From contig JAEVHH010000003.1 in the NCBI GenBank assembly GCA_017607445.1, forward strand, positions 4,340,001 through 4,404,000: DNA of 64,000 nt, written 5' to 3'. Origin of the DNA: Histoplasma ohiense (Eukaryota > Ascomycota > Eurotiomycetes > Onygenales > Ajellomycetaceae). The translations under genes were made by a program, and so were the position numbers. This document shows, in pieces, positions 10,430-23,238 of the stretch. Under the pieces are notes generated by a model, which saw only the letters and a program-made list of their open reading frames with translations, had not been told where the DNA came from and did no database searches. Position 1 is the stretch's first letter, and every line of letters starts with the position of its first letter.

Positions 10430-12790
10430 ATGGATTGGCCACCGCGAACATCTTTTGCTGGCCAGAAGCGGAAAATTAACGATGTCAATTCTGAAGATGA
10501 GGAGGAAGGGGACCAGAAGCCTGCTGTTGGTTTTCGCAGATTTGCACCACCGACGGTGACACTCTCTCCATCACCCCCACCTACCATGAATGCAAAATCT
10601 GGTCATCGTTCAACATGGGCAAATGGCGGCGGTTCCACTCTCAAAGGACAAAATGGGGCGGGCAAGGCAGGGCCTGGTGGAAGCGGAAATACATTTGCAG
10701 CCCGAATGATGGCTAAAATGGGGTACCAGAAAGGCCAAGGCTTGGGCGCCAGTGGACAGGGGATGCTTAATCCAATCGAAACAGTATTACGACCTCAAGG
10801 AATTGGTTTAGGTGCTGTCAAGGAGAAATCGCAACAGGCGAAAGATGAAGCAAGACGTGAGGCTGCTAGGCGAGGGGAGGTGTTGGAAGATAGTTCGGAT
10901 GAAGAGCGTGAAATAAGGCGGCGGCGGAAAGAGGAGCGGAAGAAAGGGAGTCGGAGTGGAACAAATACCCCCAAGGGCCCTGTGAAACCAAAGTTTAGAA
11001 CTGCGCGCGAGATTGAGGCGGATACGGCTGGATTGGAGGTTCCAAATATCCTCAAGTCGTTGATCGATGCCACTGGCAAAGAGCAGAAGTTATTGACGTC
11101 GACGGCTGGGTTGATGACACCGCTGGAGTTCGTGAGCGCTGACGAAAGTGAGGCTCTAAAAATTGCAAGGAGAGCAAGGAATGACCTCGAAGCTTTTGCA
11201 GATGAATGGAAGGCACTGGCAGAGAGAAGGAAATTTGTGGAACTTGAAGAAAAAGAGGTTGTGGCAGAGTTGGATACGCAAGAGACTAAAATTGGACAAC
11301 TTTCTTCATTATCTTTGGCTGTGGAAGCGTTAGAGAATTTTAGACTTGATGACAACCTAGCAGGACGATGGGAGCGAATCACCCGGCAGTTGGAGGAGCT
11401 GGAAATCCAATACGAAGATGTATTCGACGAGTATCAGCTGTCTGAGCTGGCTGTTGCGGCGGTTCACCCTTTATTTAGGGAGTCTATGGAGGAATGGGAG
11501 CCACTGAATGACCCCACTTACTTGGTGTCCAATCTCCAACGGCTTCAACCTATCTTATCTCGAAAACATCATAACGTGCAGGAGGGTGATGGCAGGCAAA
11601 AACATTCCACCACCCCGTACGAAACCATGGTATATACTATATGGCTCCCAAGAATTCGCTCTGCGATCCTCAACGACTGGGACGTACATGATCCGTCACG
11701 CGCAACAGCTCTGATAGATGCCTGGAAAGATGTGTTACCCGAATTCATATACTCCAATGTTCTTGACCAGCTTATTGCCCCAAAACTCAGTACGGCAATC
11801 AAAGAATGGAAGCCACGAAGTAAGAAGAAACGAAATGGAACTTCGTCCCAGGCATCACAGTTTCCATGGTGGCTCTTCGACTGGCTACGATATTTAGACG
11901 AACGACATACAAACCCCAAGGCTCCAACCGGACTCCTATCTGATGCGAAGCGAAAATTCCGCTTGATGTTGGATACCTGGGATTTGGATAGTGGGCTCCC
12001 TGGTGGCCTTGAATTTTGGAAAGAAGCCCTAGGCTCGGAATTTGACACGGCATTACGAAATCATCTCATCCCACGTTTAGGCAGGCACCTCCGCGAAGAA
12101 TTCGAAGTGAATCCGCAAGACCAAAACATAGACCCGTTCGAAAACATCTTGAAATGGAAAGATTATTTCAAACCAGCCGTCATCGCTCTCCTCCTCACCG
12201 CTGAATTCTTCCCGAAATGGCATGCTGTGCTACACCTCTGGCTCACGTCCGAGCCTAACTACGAAGAAGTTGGCCAATGGTTCTCATGGTGGAAGTCACA
12301 AGTTCCCGATGAAATCAATGCCGTTGACGAAATCGCCGAAGAATGGGAACGGGGACTTGAAATGATGAACCTTGCACTTGACCTGGGCGACAGGGCCAAG
12401 ACAGAGCTGCCACCGCCAGTCACCAGTCAACAGAGACAACAACGAGACTTGCGAGATCATATCAAGCAAAAATCCTCATCCACGCAAGCACCGGTGGGAG
12501 CCACTAAATCCCGATCAACGCAATCAGCCAAGCGCATCGAGGAGCCGACATTCAAAGACGTCGTGGAAGAATGGTGTGCAGATGAGGGACTTATCATGAT
12601 CCCACTACGCGAAGCACATGTCCAGAGCGGCTTGCCATTATTCCGTATCACAGCGAGTGCCAATGGAAAGGGTGGAGTGCAGGTGTACCTCAAGGGAGAC
12701 GTGGTGTGGGCGCAGAATAAGAAGGCAAGAGACGTATGGGAACCGCTTGGGTTGGATGGTGTGCTTGTAGGACGAGCAGAAGGGAAATGA
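10430..12790 (+). CDS. G-patch splicing factor, Tfip11/Ntr1 (Spp382)-like
   Basis: An intronless 786-codon frame. Tfip11/Ntr1 proteins activate the DEAH helicase Prp43/DHX15 to dismantle the intron-lariat spliceosome in the nucleus. Residues 1-50 contain an acidic SEDEEEGDQKPAVGFRRF segment like the TFP11 N-terminal domain. Residues 87-133 form the G-patch (NTFAARMMAKMGYQKGQGLG, then GIGLG), followed by a basic, charged linker (EEREIRRRRKEERKKG). From about residue 370 to 680 lies the Trp-rich helical GCFC-type domain (LPRIRSAILNDWDV, LIAPKLSTAIKEW, WKDYFKPAVIALLL, WHAVLHLWL). The C-terminus contains a conserved-looking FKDVVEEWCADEGLIMIPLR block as in other family members. Length fits the family. 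It begins at the first ATG. No paralog or neighbour link is apparent. Confidence 0.9.
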   Translation: MDWPPRTSFAGQKRKINDVNSEDEEEGDQKPAVGFRRFAPPTVTLSPSPPPTMNAKSGHRSTWANGGGSTLKGQNGAGKAGPGGSGNTFAARMMAKMGYQKGQGLGASGQGMLNPIETVLRPQGIGLGAVKEKSQQAKDEARREAARRGEVLEDSSDEEREIRRRRKEERKKGSRSGTNTPKGPVKPKFRTAREIEADTAGLEVPNILKSLIDATGKEQKLLTSTAGLMTPLEFVSADESEALKIARRARNDLEAFADEWKALAERRKFVELEEKEVVAELDTQETKIGQLSSLSLAVEALENFRLDDNLAGRWERITRQLEELEIQYEDVFDEYQLSELAVAAVHPLFRESMEEWEPLNDPTYLVSNLQRLQPILSRKHHNVQEGDGRQKHSTTPYETMVYTIWLPRIRSAILNDWDVHDPSRATALIDAWKDVLPEFIYSNVLDQLIAPKLSTAIKEWKPRSKKKRNGTSSQASQFPWWLFDWLRYLDERHTNPKAPTGLLSDAKRKFRLMLDTWDLDSGLPGGLEFWKEALGSEFDTALRNHLIPRLGRHLREEFEVNPQDQNIDPFENILKWKDYFKPAVIALLLTAEFFPKWHAVLHLWLTSEPNYEEVGQWFSWWKSQVPDEINAVDEIAEEWERGLEMMNLALDLGDRAKTELPPPVTSQQRQQRDLRDHIKQKSSSTQAPVGATKSRSTQSAKRIEEPTFKDVVEEWCADEGLIMIPLREAHVQSGLPLFRITASANGKGGVQVYLKGDVVWAQNKKARDVWEPLGLDGVLVGRAEGK

Positions 12791-13666
12791 ATACCTTGGC
12801 CCCCTTTCCATACTCTCTTTCAATCTTTTTTCTCATTTAGCTTTTGATACCATTTTCATTTATGTCAGTCAGGGGATTCGTGAACGATATAAAGAAGCCA
12901 AATTTTATGTTTCCCTAGTAGGGCTTTGGATATATTCCTAGTGTTAATGCAATACAGCATCTGAAGAAATAATAACAATGATAATAATAATACTCCTCTT
13001 ATACCCTCTTGCCAACTTCTTCACAGGGTGATTGTATAGCACCGGGATAGTAATTAAAATTCTAAATCCGGACCGCATCAACCCTAGTTTAAATTTCAGC
13101 GCAGATAGTTTCTGTAATTTTCATAATATCTTGACATTATCCAACTGTCCGTAAATGCCATCTGCAGTTTCTAAAAACTGAAGAATGGAAAAGAAGAAAG
13201 CAAAAATCAATTTAAATGACATTATAACGAGGCTGTGGGTGGGGTCTCTAGTTATATGAAAAGTAGTAGTAGCAGTGATAATACCACAAAAAACAACACC
13301 ATGCGCAATACATGGGGACGAAGAGCAGAATTGAAGATGAATGTACGTTTCATAAATTTTTGCGAAAATAAAGGTGGGCAAGGTTAAAATGTTCAATCTG
13401 TAATAGAAAAGTAACATCGCTAGAGGTATCCCATTCCTCTTGCGTCTCGGTCGACTTTTAAACTTTCCTACCCTTTCCCCTTCCTTTCACCCTCACCCTC
13501 ACTCTATTATATAAAAGGCATTATTTTCATTAACGTGCGTGACTTGCAGTGGAAGGTATTCATTTTACCCCTTTGCACTGTATTTTTCATTGAATGCATT
13601 TACAGCTGGAGAGAGAAAATTAGTTTTGCTTACAAAATAATGGAGTCAATCAACTTAGACAGTATG
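12791..13666. other. Convergent intergenic region (Tfip11-like and Vps13 3' ends)
   Basis: AT-rich spacer with a short AAT/ATA-rich run near 12970-12995 and no recognisable coding sequence; it should contain two 3' UTRs. Confidence 0.6.
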
Positions 13667-16600
13667 TCAAAGCTCAAACATACCAATAGCAATCTGCTTA
13701 TATAGCCAATTTCTTGCACTCTCGTCCTGTACGGGTATGAATGGGCCGTTTGCACCACCCTTGAGAGTGATACTCATTCCCGTTCGCTCTTTGGAAATGG
13801 TTTGGATATCGGTTAGCTTAATGTCCCACTCTGTAGTCAGCCGCTTGGACCGAACGAGCATAATGCGATTATACGTGAGCATGATCAGCATGTCCTTGCC
13901 CGGGAACTCGAAATGCGCAATATAGTCGTCGTTGAAGTATTTGCCATCGTCTGTGGTCTTAAGCCAGAACTGGCCTAGCGCTTCGCGCTGTGAGTAGGGT
14001 CGGACGATGCCATCCATGCCAATGAAGCGGGTGAGGCGGACACGGTCCAATCCACCAGAGTCGAAAACCGTAGTGGTGTTTCTAACTCCTTCGGCGAGGT
14101 CTGCAAAGTGTTTTTCGTTAACACGAATAATTATGTTAAGAGGAAGTGATGGAAGTTCTTACTGGAGGCGAGGTCAAAAGCACCTAGAGCTGGCTTGGTC
14201 GCAAGACCCAAAACGCCCTTTCCCACCCCTTTCACGAAACCTTGGAATCCTTCCCTTTCAGCACCTTCCAAAGGATGGCGTGCTAGACCACCGATACCAC
14301 TGGCCATACTTTGAGCAAATGCATTTCCGCCAGAGGTGACTCCATATAATGCATGTTTAGGCCGGTTGCGTGCCCTCGCCATTCTTCGTTGATCTTGGAA
14401 TTCTTTGTCCAGAGTCGCTGCCGCCAGGCCCTTTGACAAACTTCCGGTGAACTTTGCCATACTATCCGAGAACCCAAAAACGGACTTTTTGACGAAACTT
14501 GTAGCGCCTTTTGCAATTCCAATGCCTAGTTCCTGTGGTCGGTCCGACATCACGAGCCCTTGATACGGTTCATAAAAGATGTCAACGAAACCTGAGCTTA
14601 CTGTATTAAACAAGCCAACGGGATTTCCTAAGAAATCTGCAGAACCAATGACGACGTGGATTTGGCGGAGGAATTCTTGAGTGTAATGGTTTGTGACACT
14701 GGAAAGCAACATAGGAATCGATACCCGGGCGTTTTCCAACATCAATGCGTTTAGACGGACCGGAGCATCATTGACATTTCCCATAGACATTGTCAGGACG
14801 TTGATGAAAAACATGATTGGATTAGATGGCTCCATGGTGTCCTCGACATTCACTCGCTCAGTGCGCACGAAAGAAAGATCTAATTGCATCGGTTGGAGAT
14901 GTAATACCTCAAAATAAACGTCTTTGCCATGTTCCTCGTACTGTGGCTCTGGGATATCTAGATCTTCATCACAAAGTCTTCCTTCTTTCTCTTCAGACCA
15001 TGACGCACCAGGCACTTTCACAAAATCCAACATCGCAAAAATGAAATCCTCGTCAAGCTCTAAAGTCATTTGTTGCAAAAGGAGTGTGGCGTATTTGATA
15101 TATAAGACGCCGTACGAATCGTCTTTAACACGGGTGATTTTAGCATGGAAGATAGGATGTGCTTCCATCTCTTTTCCCGTTTTCTGCACAACACTCGGAT
15201 AGAGCAGCATCGGAAAGATACCACCGTAAAGTTGGTTGTCAACCTGGATCCATTTTATTGTCGTATCGATGGTTTGGTAGAGTTTTGATTCGCTGAATTT
15301 GAATTCAATATCCCGGAAGGTTAAGTAAACTAGCTCCTTAAGTTTCTGGTTGATCAAGGATATTCCAATACCACCCAATCGAAGCTGAGCTCTAAAGTTG
15401 ACATCAGACTTGATATCTTTCACTTCAAAACCAGAGGAGACACTGGTAGGAGAGGATACAGCATGGTGCTGGAGGTACATGCTCTTGGAAGGCTTATAGT
15501 TTGACAGAATAAGCGTTTGCGTTGGTCCCTCAGCCGAGATATTGAGGTCAATGATCTTTGGTGGGCCGTGCTCTTCGATGGGCGGAACTTTCATTGGAAT
15601 CAAGTTTCCAATCTCAGCTAGTTTGATATGTCTCTCCTTACCACGACAAAGCAGAACAAGGGATTTGTTTTTGGCAGCTGGATAGTCCCATGCATAAGGC
15701 ATGATGCTTCTAGGGGGAAGCCGGTACCTGATTGGACGCCAGCCGGGTTCTTGATAGTCATCATCCTCATCTATATTTGGATTCTAGTGAAAGAGTCAGG
15801 ATAATGTCTCCAAATTTCGAGGAGTGAGACTTACAGCTTGGGAAAACATAAATTCGGTGTCGCTTTCATTGCGCATTGAGAAAGGCCAATGTAAAGTTTC
15901 GTTAGTAATATGGAGGTATATTGTGGCTGCTTCCATGAGAATTTCTATTCGTAGAAGTTTTTGGCGCTGGTTCGCTTTGGCAAGCTTGACATGGATAGCT
16001 CCCAAGTCCGATATGTTAAACGGAGAAGACCACTGGTTATTTACACCAGGGAAACATAAGCAGAGCTGCTTTTGGGGAGCATTTCGCAAGAAATGGAGTG
16101 GAACTAGATCACCGGTTCGGAGACTGATCACAGTTGAGGAACCCGGTTCACGAGCAATAAGGTCTTCATTCAACTTGTTGTTCAGGATGAAACGAGGAGC
16201 AACAGTGACCACTTTTGTAAGCTTGTATTTTCCCTCGCCTTCCTCAACTGATATGCCAGCATGGTACTCAGATCTTCCGTTTGACGCAGGTAGAACGGTC
16301 TCAAACTTACTCCCTATGGCCTCAAAACTTTGGGGCTTGCTCCAGGAAGAACCTTCTACCCGTAGAATGGACCTGTTTTTGCGATCCGTCGTAGGATATG
16401 AGTACATGTATGGCAAAGCCCTCCTGACGCCACTGCGCCCATCTGTCCTTATAGCTTGACCAGGAGTTTTGGTTGACTGGAAAAGGCTCTTGCTTTGGAG
16501 GTTAAGATCCAATCCTGTCTTATTTAATATCAGATAAGGGCTGAAGATCGAAACTTTGAAGGCTCCTCCACTATCCGGAACAGTAAAATAATGCAGCCCA

Positions 16601-19600
16601 AGCCTTAATTCCGTACCAAGGTCATCTTGGACTGTAAGTGTGGACTCTCTCCGGAAGTCTTCCTGGGAATTTCCGTTTATTATAGCAAATTCGCAATGTC
16701 TAAACATCGTGTCTTGCATATCGATGCTGAGGAGCAATAGATGGGATAGTTCAACGACGTGTACGGGGCTAATACCGCCTTTTCGAAGAAAGTTTGTCCA
16801 ATCTTTCCGATTATTCTTGTCATAGATACGGTACTTGAAGTCGTATGGGAGAAGATTCTGAATCTCAATGGGGGCAGAAACTCGGATTCGCATATAAGGG
16901 TAAACATTCAGAATAGGATCCTTAACATCAAAAGTTGCGCTCATTTGAAAATAGAATGGTGGCGCCTGCTGTCCGTTTTCGCTGTTGCACATTAGTGTTC
17001 TGGTAGGCCTTTTCAGTAGAGATCTCCAGAAAAGCCTCTCGTTCGACCAGTCATACCCGAATCCCTGGTCGGGTCGAACCACTAAAGAATGCATGTAAGC
17101 AGCTCCTACAGGTGCAGGTCGAGCATCTCCAGGTAGTATCTTCTCAATCTTGAGGAGGTGACCATCCTCAGGACTGAATACGCCCATCTCCACCGGAATT
17201 TGCGTTTTATTCTCGACGAGTAACGGCGAACGGAACGTGATATGTTTAACGTTGTCCGCTCCGAGCATAACTTCAACAAGGAGCTTGTGAAGGACCTTTT
17301 CTTTCTTTGGCTTCAAGTTAAATAGCGTTTCGCCTTCTCGTATAACGGGAATCCTGTTAATTGCATCAAATCCACTACCCTCCAGCTTTATGCCTACGAT
17401 GCCAGCATTACTTTCCGGTGAGAGATTTTCCCGCATCACAGTCGCATCTTCAAATATCCAGGGACGCTCTTCACCGTCACTCAGCATTTCGACAGGCCCT
17501 TCTCCATTTTTGCCAACATCAGCCCACACTCTCAGGTCAAACCCTGTGTAATTGTGTAATCTATACGGCGCATCAGCTCCCCGGGGTTTCGATAGGACGT
17601 CTTCCTCAGTCGACAAAAACTGGAAAGATTTTGACGCCAAGGCAATAGTCGAGGATGTGATCGTGAGTTCCATGTTTTTATGTGAAAAAGCTTCAATGGA
17701 TAGTATATCTGGATTTATTTCTTTCGACATGTGGAATCCGAATTTCCACGGCTCAATTAGTGGCTCCCAAGCCGATTTCGAAAAGTTGTACACGTTGAGG
17801 AAGGTGTCGACTGAAGAATCTGCACTCATGTTGGTAGACCAGTCTCGAATGTCAACTTTGAATTGTTTAACACTCCAGTCAAGAAGCGGAAGCTCGTGCA
17901 AGTCCCCGATTAGAATAACCCTGACGCCATCAACCTGTGCGGTCATTTCCTCTCTTTTCATTATTATTGATTGTTGGATTTTTGCAGGTCTTATATCTAC
18001 AACGGGTATTTGACGTGAAGGAGCGCTTAGAGAGTGGGAAAATGAGCGTCTACCTCCAGAAGATCGTTTTCGAGAGGGCTTTATAGACTTTTGATCCTTG
18101 ATTTCCTCCGAGTGTTGACCCCCCATTTCAGACGCCTTGTTCATAATTTGAACAGCAAGGAGAATATCTCTGAGTGATAACCGGAGTACTAGAGGGTCAA
18201 TATGTACATCGATTCTTGTCATTGAAGAGCATTTTCCTTTGGGCTGGATATCCATGGAAAGAGCAATTGCAAAGTCATCGAGCAGTCGAAGCCGGCTGGT
18301 CTCAAATTTGTCCATGCGACAGAGGAACATGCCGACTTGGGTCATTTCCAGCGTGGAGGCATTCTGCTGAGAATAAAGTATTTGCTTCGAACCCAAAACT
18401 ATGGCTTCAGTATTTGTTATTGCCGGATTAGCCACTAGAATCATTTGAGCATCAACAATGTTGACCCTGAAAGAAAATGTCATCTCGTTTTTAGAACCGT
18501 TGGCAGACGCGGATGGCGAAGTTTTCGCAGGGGAACCGAGCGAAGGAAATTCTGATTGTGTCTCCCCCTCCTCCTCTTCATCCTCATCGGTTGCAGGTTC
18601 CTCGTCGTTCGTAAAAGCTGCGGCTGCAAAGGATTGTAGCGCGAAAAGATAATCCAGGGCCAATATGACTCTCGGGCTATCAATAGTAAGCATAACGATA
18701 AGGTGCTTTTCTTCACCTCCGGAAATTGATATGCTGGCCATAAACTGCTGCTGGACATCTGTATTGATCAAAGACATAATTTTGCGGAAGCGATTCGTTT
18801 CTTTGGTTCGACTGTCACGGATATTAAATGAGTGGACCAGGAGTTCCGATTCAAGGGCACCATCACTCAACATTCGGAGCTTGATATTTGTATTGTTCAA
18901 GAAAAACTTAGACAAGCTTGCTTCATCTAATGGTCCAACTGGCTGGCGGTCTTTCGCCAGAATCAACTCGAGACCAATTGTTTCAACCTGGAATGCCATA
19001 TCAAGTCGTATCCATGGTTCTGACTCAACTTCACTATTGCTGTATGGATGTGACTGCACCGGGGTCAAATCCTCACTCGGTCTAGGTGTGCCTGGCAATG
19101 CAGGCACCGTGGTGGAAGCCAGTGTTTCAGGTGCCTTTGCTTCCTGGACATCCTGATCTGGCAGTAGCGCAGCCGGGATAGTCTGTGACAACTCCAGTAA
19201 AAATTTAAGCTGTGGTTGAGATATTCTGAGATTGATAGGAGACATGGACCCATCAACTTCAATGTCCGGGCGAGGTATACCAGCCTGGTGGTCGAGATAA
19301 AGTATGGTAAAATCGAGGTCCACTTTCTCAATCATCTGCAATTCTTCGCAATAATCGTCCTCATACCAAAAGTTTGAAGTCAATCGAATATGGCGAACTC
19401 CGGCTGAAATTACGTTGACACTTGGGCCATTCCTTTCATCATCAAGCGGGCTGAACTTATTGTTGGCATAAATTTCTCCCAAATGTGCAGTCACGAAATC
19501 CCTTGGTCTGTTTTCTTCAGTAATCCGAGGGAATACGAGGATGGGTGTCTTAACCACAACATCGAAGCGCATGAGGGAAGCGTTCTCCTGGATCTGGTTC

Positions 19601-22600
19601 GCTTGGTTCGCTGCAGCCTGGCGCGCAGCATTAAAAATAGCTTGCATTTTTCCAAATTTAACTAAGAAATTGATGATTCTCTGATAAGGGCCTTGGATAA
19701 AATTAATTTTAATCGAGCCAGATCGCAAAAATACTTCAGAGTTATATCCAGGATAATCTTCGGACTCGGGATCGAATGTCTGGTATTTGAAATCTGCAAA
19801 GTCGTCTCCTTCGATACTCATCAACCTCCGAACTGCCGAGTGTGAGCCATTCATATTATCAAAAAGAGTCAAGCTACCCATCCGAGCTTCAATTCTCATT
19901 GACGGGCCAATTAAAACGATGCCAACGTCAGCAGTATTTAAGCTAAGAGTAGCAAGCCTGACTCCATCATCGTTGAGGATAAGAGAAATTCTTTCCAGTT
20001 TCGATTTAATGCGGATTTTCCCAGCACCAGGTTGCTGTTGTCCCTCCTCAGGATGTTCCAGTAACGGTGCGACTGCTTGGGCTTGTTCGTGGCTATTGTG
20101 AGGGTTAATGCTATTGTTGTCCGGGTTCGTGAATGTTATAAGGATGAAGTCCAACAGAGTTAGAAGAGTTTTCCTCGTGACGACAAGGTTTATCGTGGAT
20201 ATTGCAAGGTCCAAATTCATTTCTGTTGAATCATAGGTCGATATAAACTCTGGAGAGTTCGCATTCACACGAACGAACCTCAGGTTGAACAAATCTCTTT
20301 CTTCATTTGCGTCAAAACCTTTGGAAGAGATTATTTGCTTAAATTCTGGGGCCGGTGAATCCTCGATATAATCGTCGACGCTAAGAGACTTCAGGAGAAT
20401 TTCTGCGACCATATCATCTCGGCGAAGGTAGTAGTCCAGCTGGAAATGATTCGCAACTAGTTCTACCAGCAACCTATCAGCGCTCTCATCGTGAGGGTCA
20501 GAGCGATAAAGCGATCCGCGAAGTGTATCAACAGTAAATTTGAATTCAAATGTTCGCTTGTGGATATTTGTAGGTTGTTTTTTAGACCCCGGTTCACTAA
20601 TGTGACCCCGAGACTCTTCGGCATCTGAATCAGTTTCATCAAGAGCGATCTCCGGTAGGCTGAGCAGTTGAAATGACGATGATCTGGGTCTTCTGGCAGA
20701 GGCATCTGTCCCAGACCTTTCCCTCGAGGGTCCTAGTGATTTAGAGCTATCTTGAAGATCATCATCAATCTGAGGAATCGCAATGTCAATCAACCTCATG
20801 AGATTTTTGTACTTCGTGTCTGACATCGAGGCATGCAATTCTTGCAAGTGACCTGAGACTCGCGTCCGCGTAAGTTCAGTAGATTTCGGAACAATGCACA
20901 ATTCAAGCATGAAATTCATACTTATTCGGTCGATGATATGGAAATTTCTCGAAGCGACACCAGAGGTTAGTTGTGCTTTAGTGGCCTCAATTCCAGGACC
21001 GATAAGGACTTGAGTGGAGTCGAGCTTTAGGAGAAACCTGTCGTACATCAAACTTTCCAGTTGCTTGTAGTCTTGTTCACTAAACTCTCTCTTTTGTTTT
21101 CCTTGAGAATCTCTAATCATGTCCTTAGATACCAATTCGCTGGTTACACTGACATGACCAGCGTCAACGATCAAACATACAGTGCTCTCCTTGTCAATAC
21201 ATTCAGGAACTATGATGAGAGGTGCTTGGATATCGAATTGCGCATTGATTGTCTTGTGCTCTTCCAGTGCAAACTCCAAACTGGCGCGGGTCTGTTGTCG
21301 AATCTCCTCGACGGTAGCACCGGCAGTTTCAAGCAGGGCGCCAATGGACTCCATATGTCTTTCAGGAGGTCGGAAAAACCTGACTACTTCGACGAGGACC
21401 GCGGGGTTGTAAATAACTTCAATACTCGTCAGTTTCATCTTGATTGCAGTATCTGCACTGCCATCGAGAGGGTTTTGTTCCAATTGAAGATGGAACAGAC
21501 TGTCATCCAAGTCCAACGTTTCATCCTCTCGAGACTCAAGGTCTTGACTTTCTATCTTTTCGTTTGCTTTGTCTGTAGCCTCTGTCACCCTGTCCTTAAC
21601 TCGAATTATTTGCGGAAAAAGTGTGCCTTCTGTGGTTCCATCATATAATCGAAGGCCTCCTAAGTCAATATCTACGACAAAGGAATCCGGTCGTTGTTTC
21701 GCTTTTGCTCGGAAACCGTCGAAGACTAGTTTCAGAACCTCGTTTGCTTTTCCTTGAGGGTCCCGTTTCAAAGTAAAGCTGCCTGTTCTAAGACTTGAGT
21801 CTACCTGGAACTTGACGGAGTCCTTGGGAAGCTCGACACTCTCAGCGATGGCCTTCTTCTCGTCCCAGTCGATTGCGTCATACAGCTCCTGTTTTTGCTC
21901 CTCAGTCATTGTCGTACTTTGTTCCTCCTTCTTGCTGCCCCAAACCCATTCGGTCCATGTTTGGGCTTTGGCAGGTTTCTTAACGCCAACATTTTCCTTT
22001 CTTAGTTGGTTCCTTGCTAATGACCTCCAAAATCTGAGATCCTCATAGGAAAGTTTCTCTTCTAGGAAGGTCAGCTCTGCAGTTTCTTCTGGAGATAGAG
22101 GTTCATCTCTCTTTTTCTTTTTGAATAGGTTGATATATGCGATCCGGTCATCTCTTCGTTCCTTGATATAATTCCATGTCCAACGCCGATTCCTGTCATG
22201 TATTTTGCCAAGAACAGAATTGGCAGCAAACTGTAGCCAGGCTCTTGGGTCTTCCTTGGGCCGAACTTTTGGTTGGTGTTGCTTGTATTCTTGATGCCGA
22301 ATAAAGTAGTGAAATAAATCTACAAGCATCAACACGTCACGGTACTGCTCTTCATCGAGAACAAAGCCAAGTTCATCAAAAAGTAGTCTCGCCCTGATTC
22401 TTGGTCTATCTGTCCGTCCAGTCTTATCAATCTCGAGGCCCGCTCTGCCACTTACAGGTTTCAGCATGAACTGATGGTTTTCTTCGCTGATGGCGGCCCT
22501 GAGTCTACTGATCAACTCACTACGGCCTAGGCCCATGCCTTCGCTGTAACCTTTCGTGCCTGACCCAAATAGTTCTGCATCGGTATTCCAATAGATGGCG

Positions 22601-23238
22601 AGGGCTTCAAGAACAGCCAATTTATGGCTTGTGCCGGATGTCGACTGAATAAATGTTGGTTTCCATTCAGCATCCGTGCTGACAGCGCTGAGCTCCTTGA
22701 TCGTGATACCCAAGGCGAAAGGATGTCCCGGGGACGCAATGGAATCCTCATAGCGGAAATGAACATTCTTAATTTCCACTTGCAGATTGTCGATAATTGC
22801 GGTAGTCAGACTTTGGGTAAAACTCTGGTTTTTCAATCGCTCTTCCTGGGACATCCCGTCGGTATTTTGTTGCTCCTTCAGTATTTCAGCACTTTCGAGT
22901 TTCTCCATCTTGATGGCATGTTGCCGTCGTTTTTCCTCCTCTGGGTCGTAGGTAGCATCCTCCTTGGGAACAGAGAGCAGGAAGACGTCTTGTATGAGGA
23001 CTCTCACCGGCTGGCCCCTCAAATTTGACCAAGGTATTGACAAAGCAAGTTCTCCAAGATAGCCTTCGACAACATTTAATGGAAGACGGAGCTGGTCGAG
23101 GGCTTCCCGCCGCAGTTCAAGGTTTCGTAGCGTCACATCGCCCGACCATATCCCAACATTGAGCTGTCCGGCATCGAAATTTTTGACGTACATGCCCAGA
23201 AACCTGTTTAGCAGGTTCGCGACAAGGCCTTCTAGCAT
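13667..23238 (-). CDS. VPS13: Vps13, bridge-like intermembrane lipid transfer protein
   Basis: Vps13 forms a long hydrophobic channel that moves phospholipids between organelles at contact sites (vacuole/mitochondria, ER, endosome, prospore membrane). On the minus strand, exon 1 is 15835-23238 (2468 codons), exon 2 is 14163-15783 and exon 3 is 13667-14100; introns are 51 and 62 bp. Total is 3152 residues, matching fungal Vps13. The N-terminal chorein domain starts MLEGLVANLLNRFLGMYVKN and reads on through LNVGIWSGDVTLRNLELR. Repeating beta-groove RBG segments follow. The Vps13 adaptor-binding/SHR-BD region covers roughly 1880-2470 (starting near YRLHNYTGFDLRVWAD). The ATG2-C-like helical part lies near 2760-2950 (LGNPVGLFNTVSSGF), and a PH-like end lies at about 3050-3152. 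Junctions keep frame: SQA|NPN and AS(A|AC)LAEG. Both introns sit in the last fifth of the gene, leaving a 7.4-kb exon. Confidence 0.97.
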
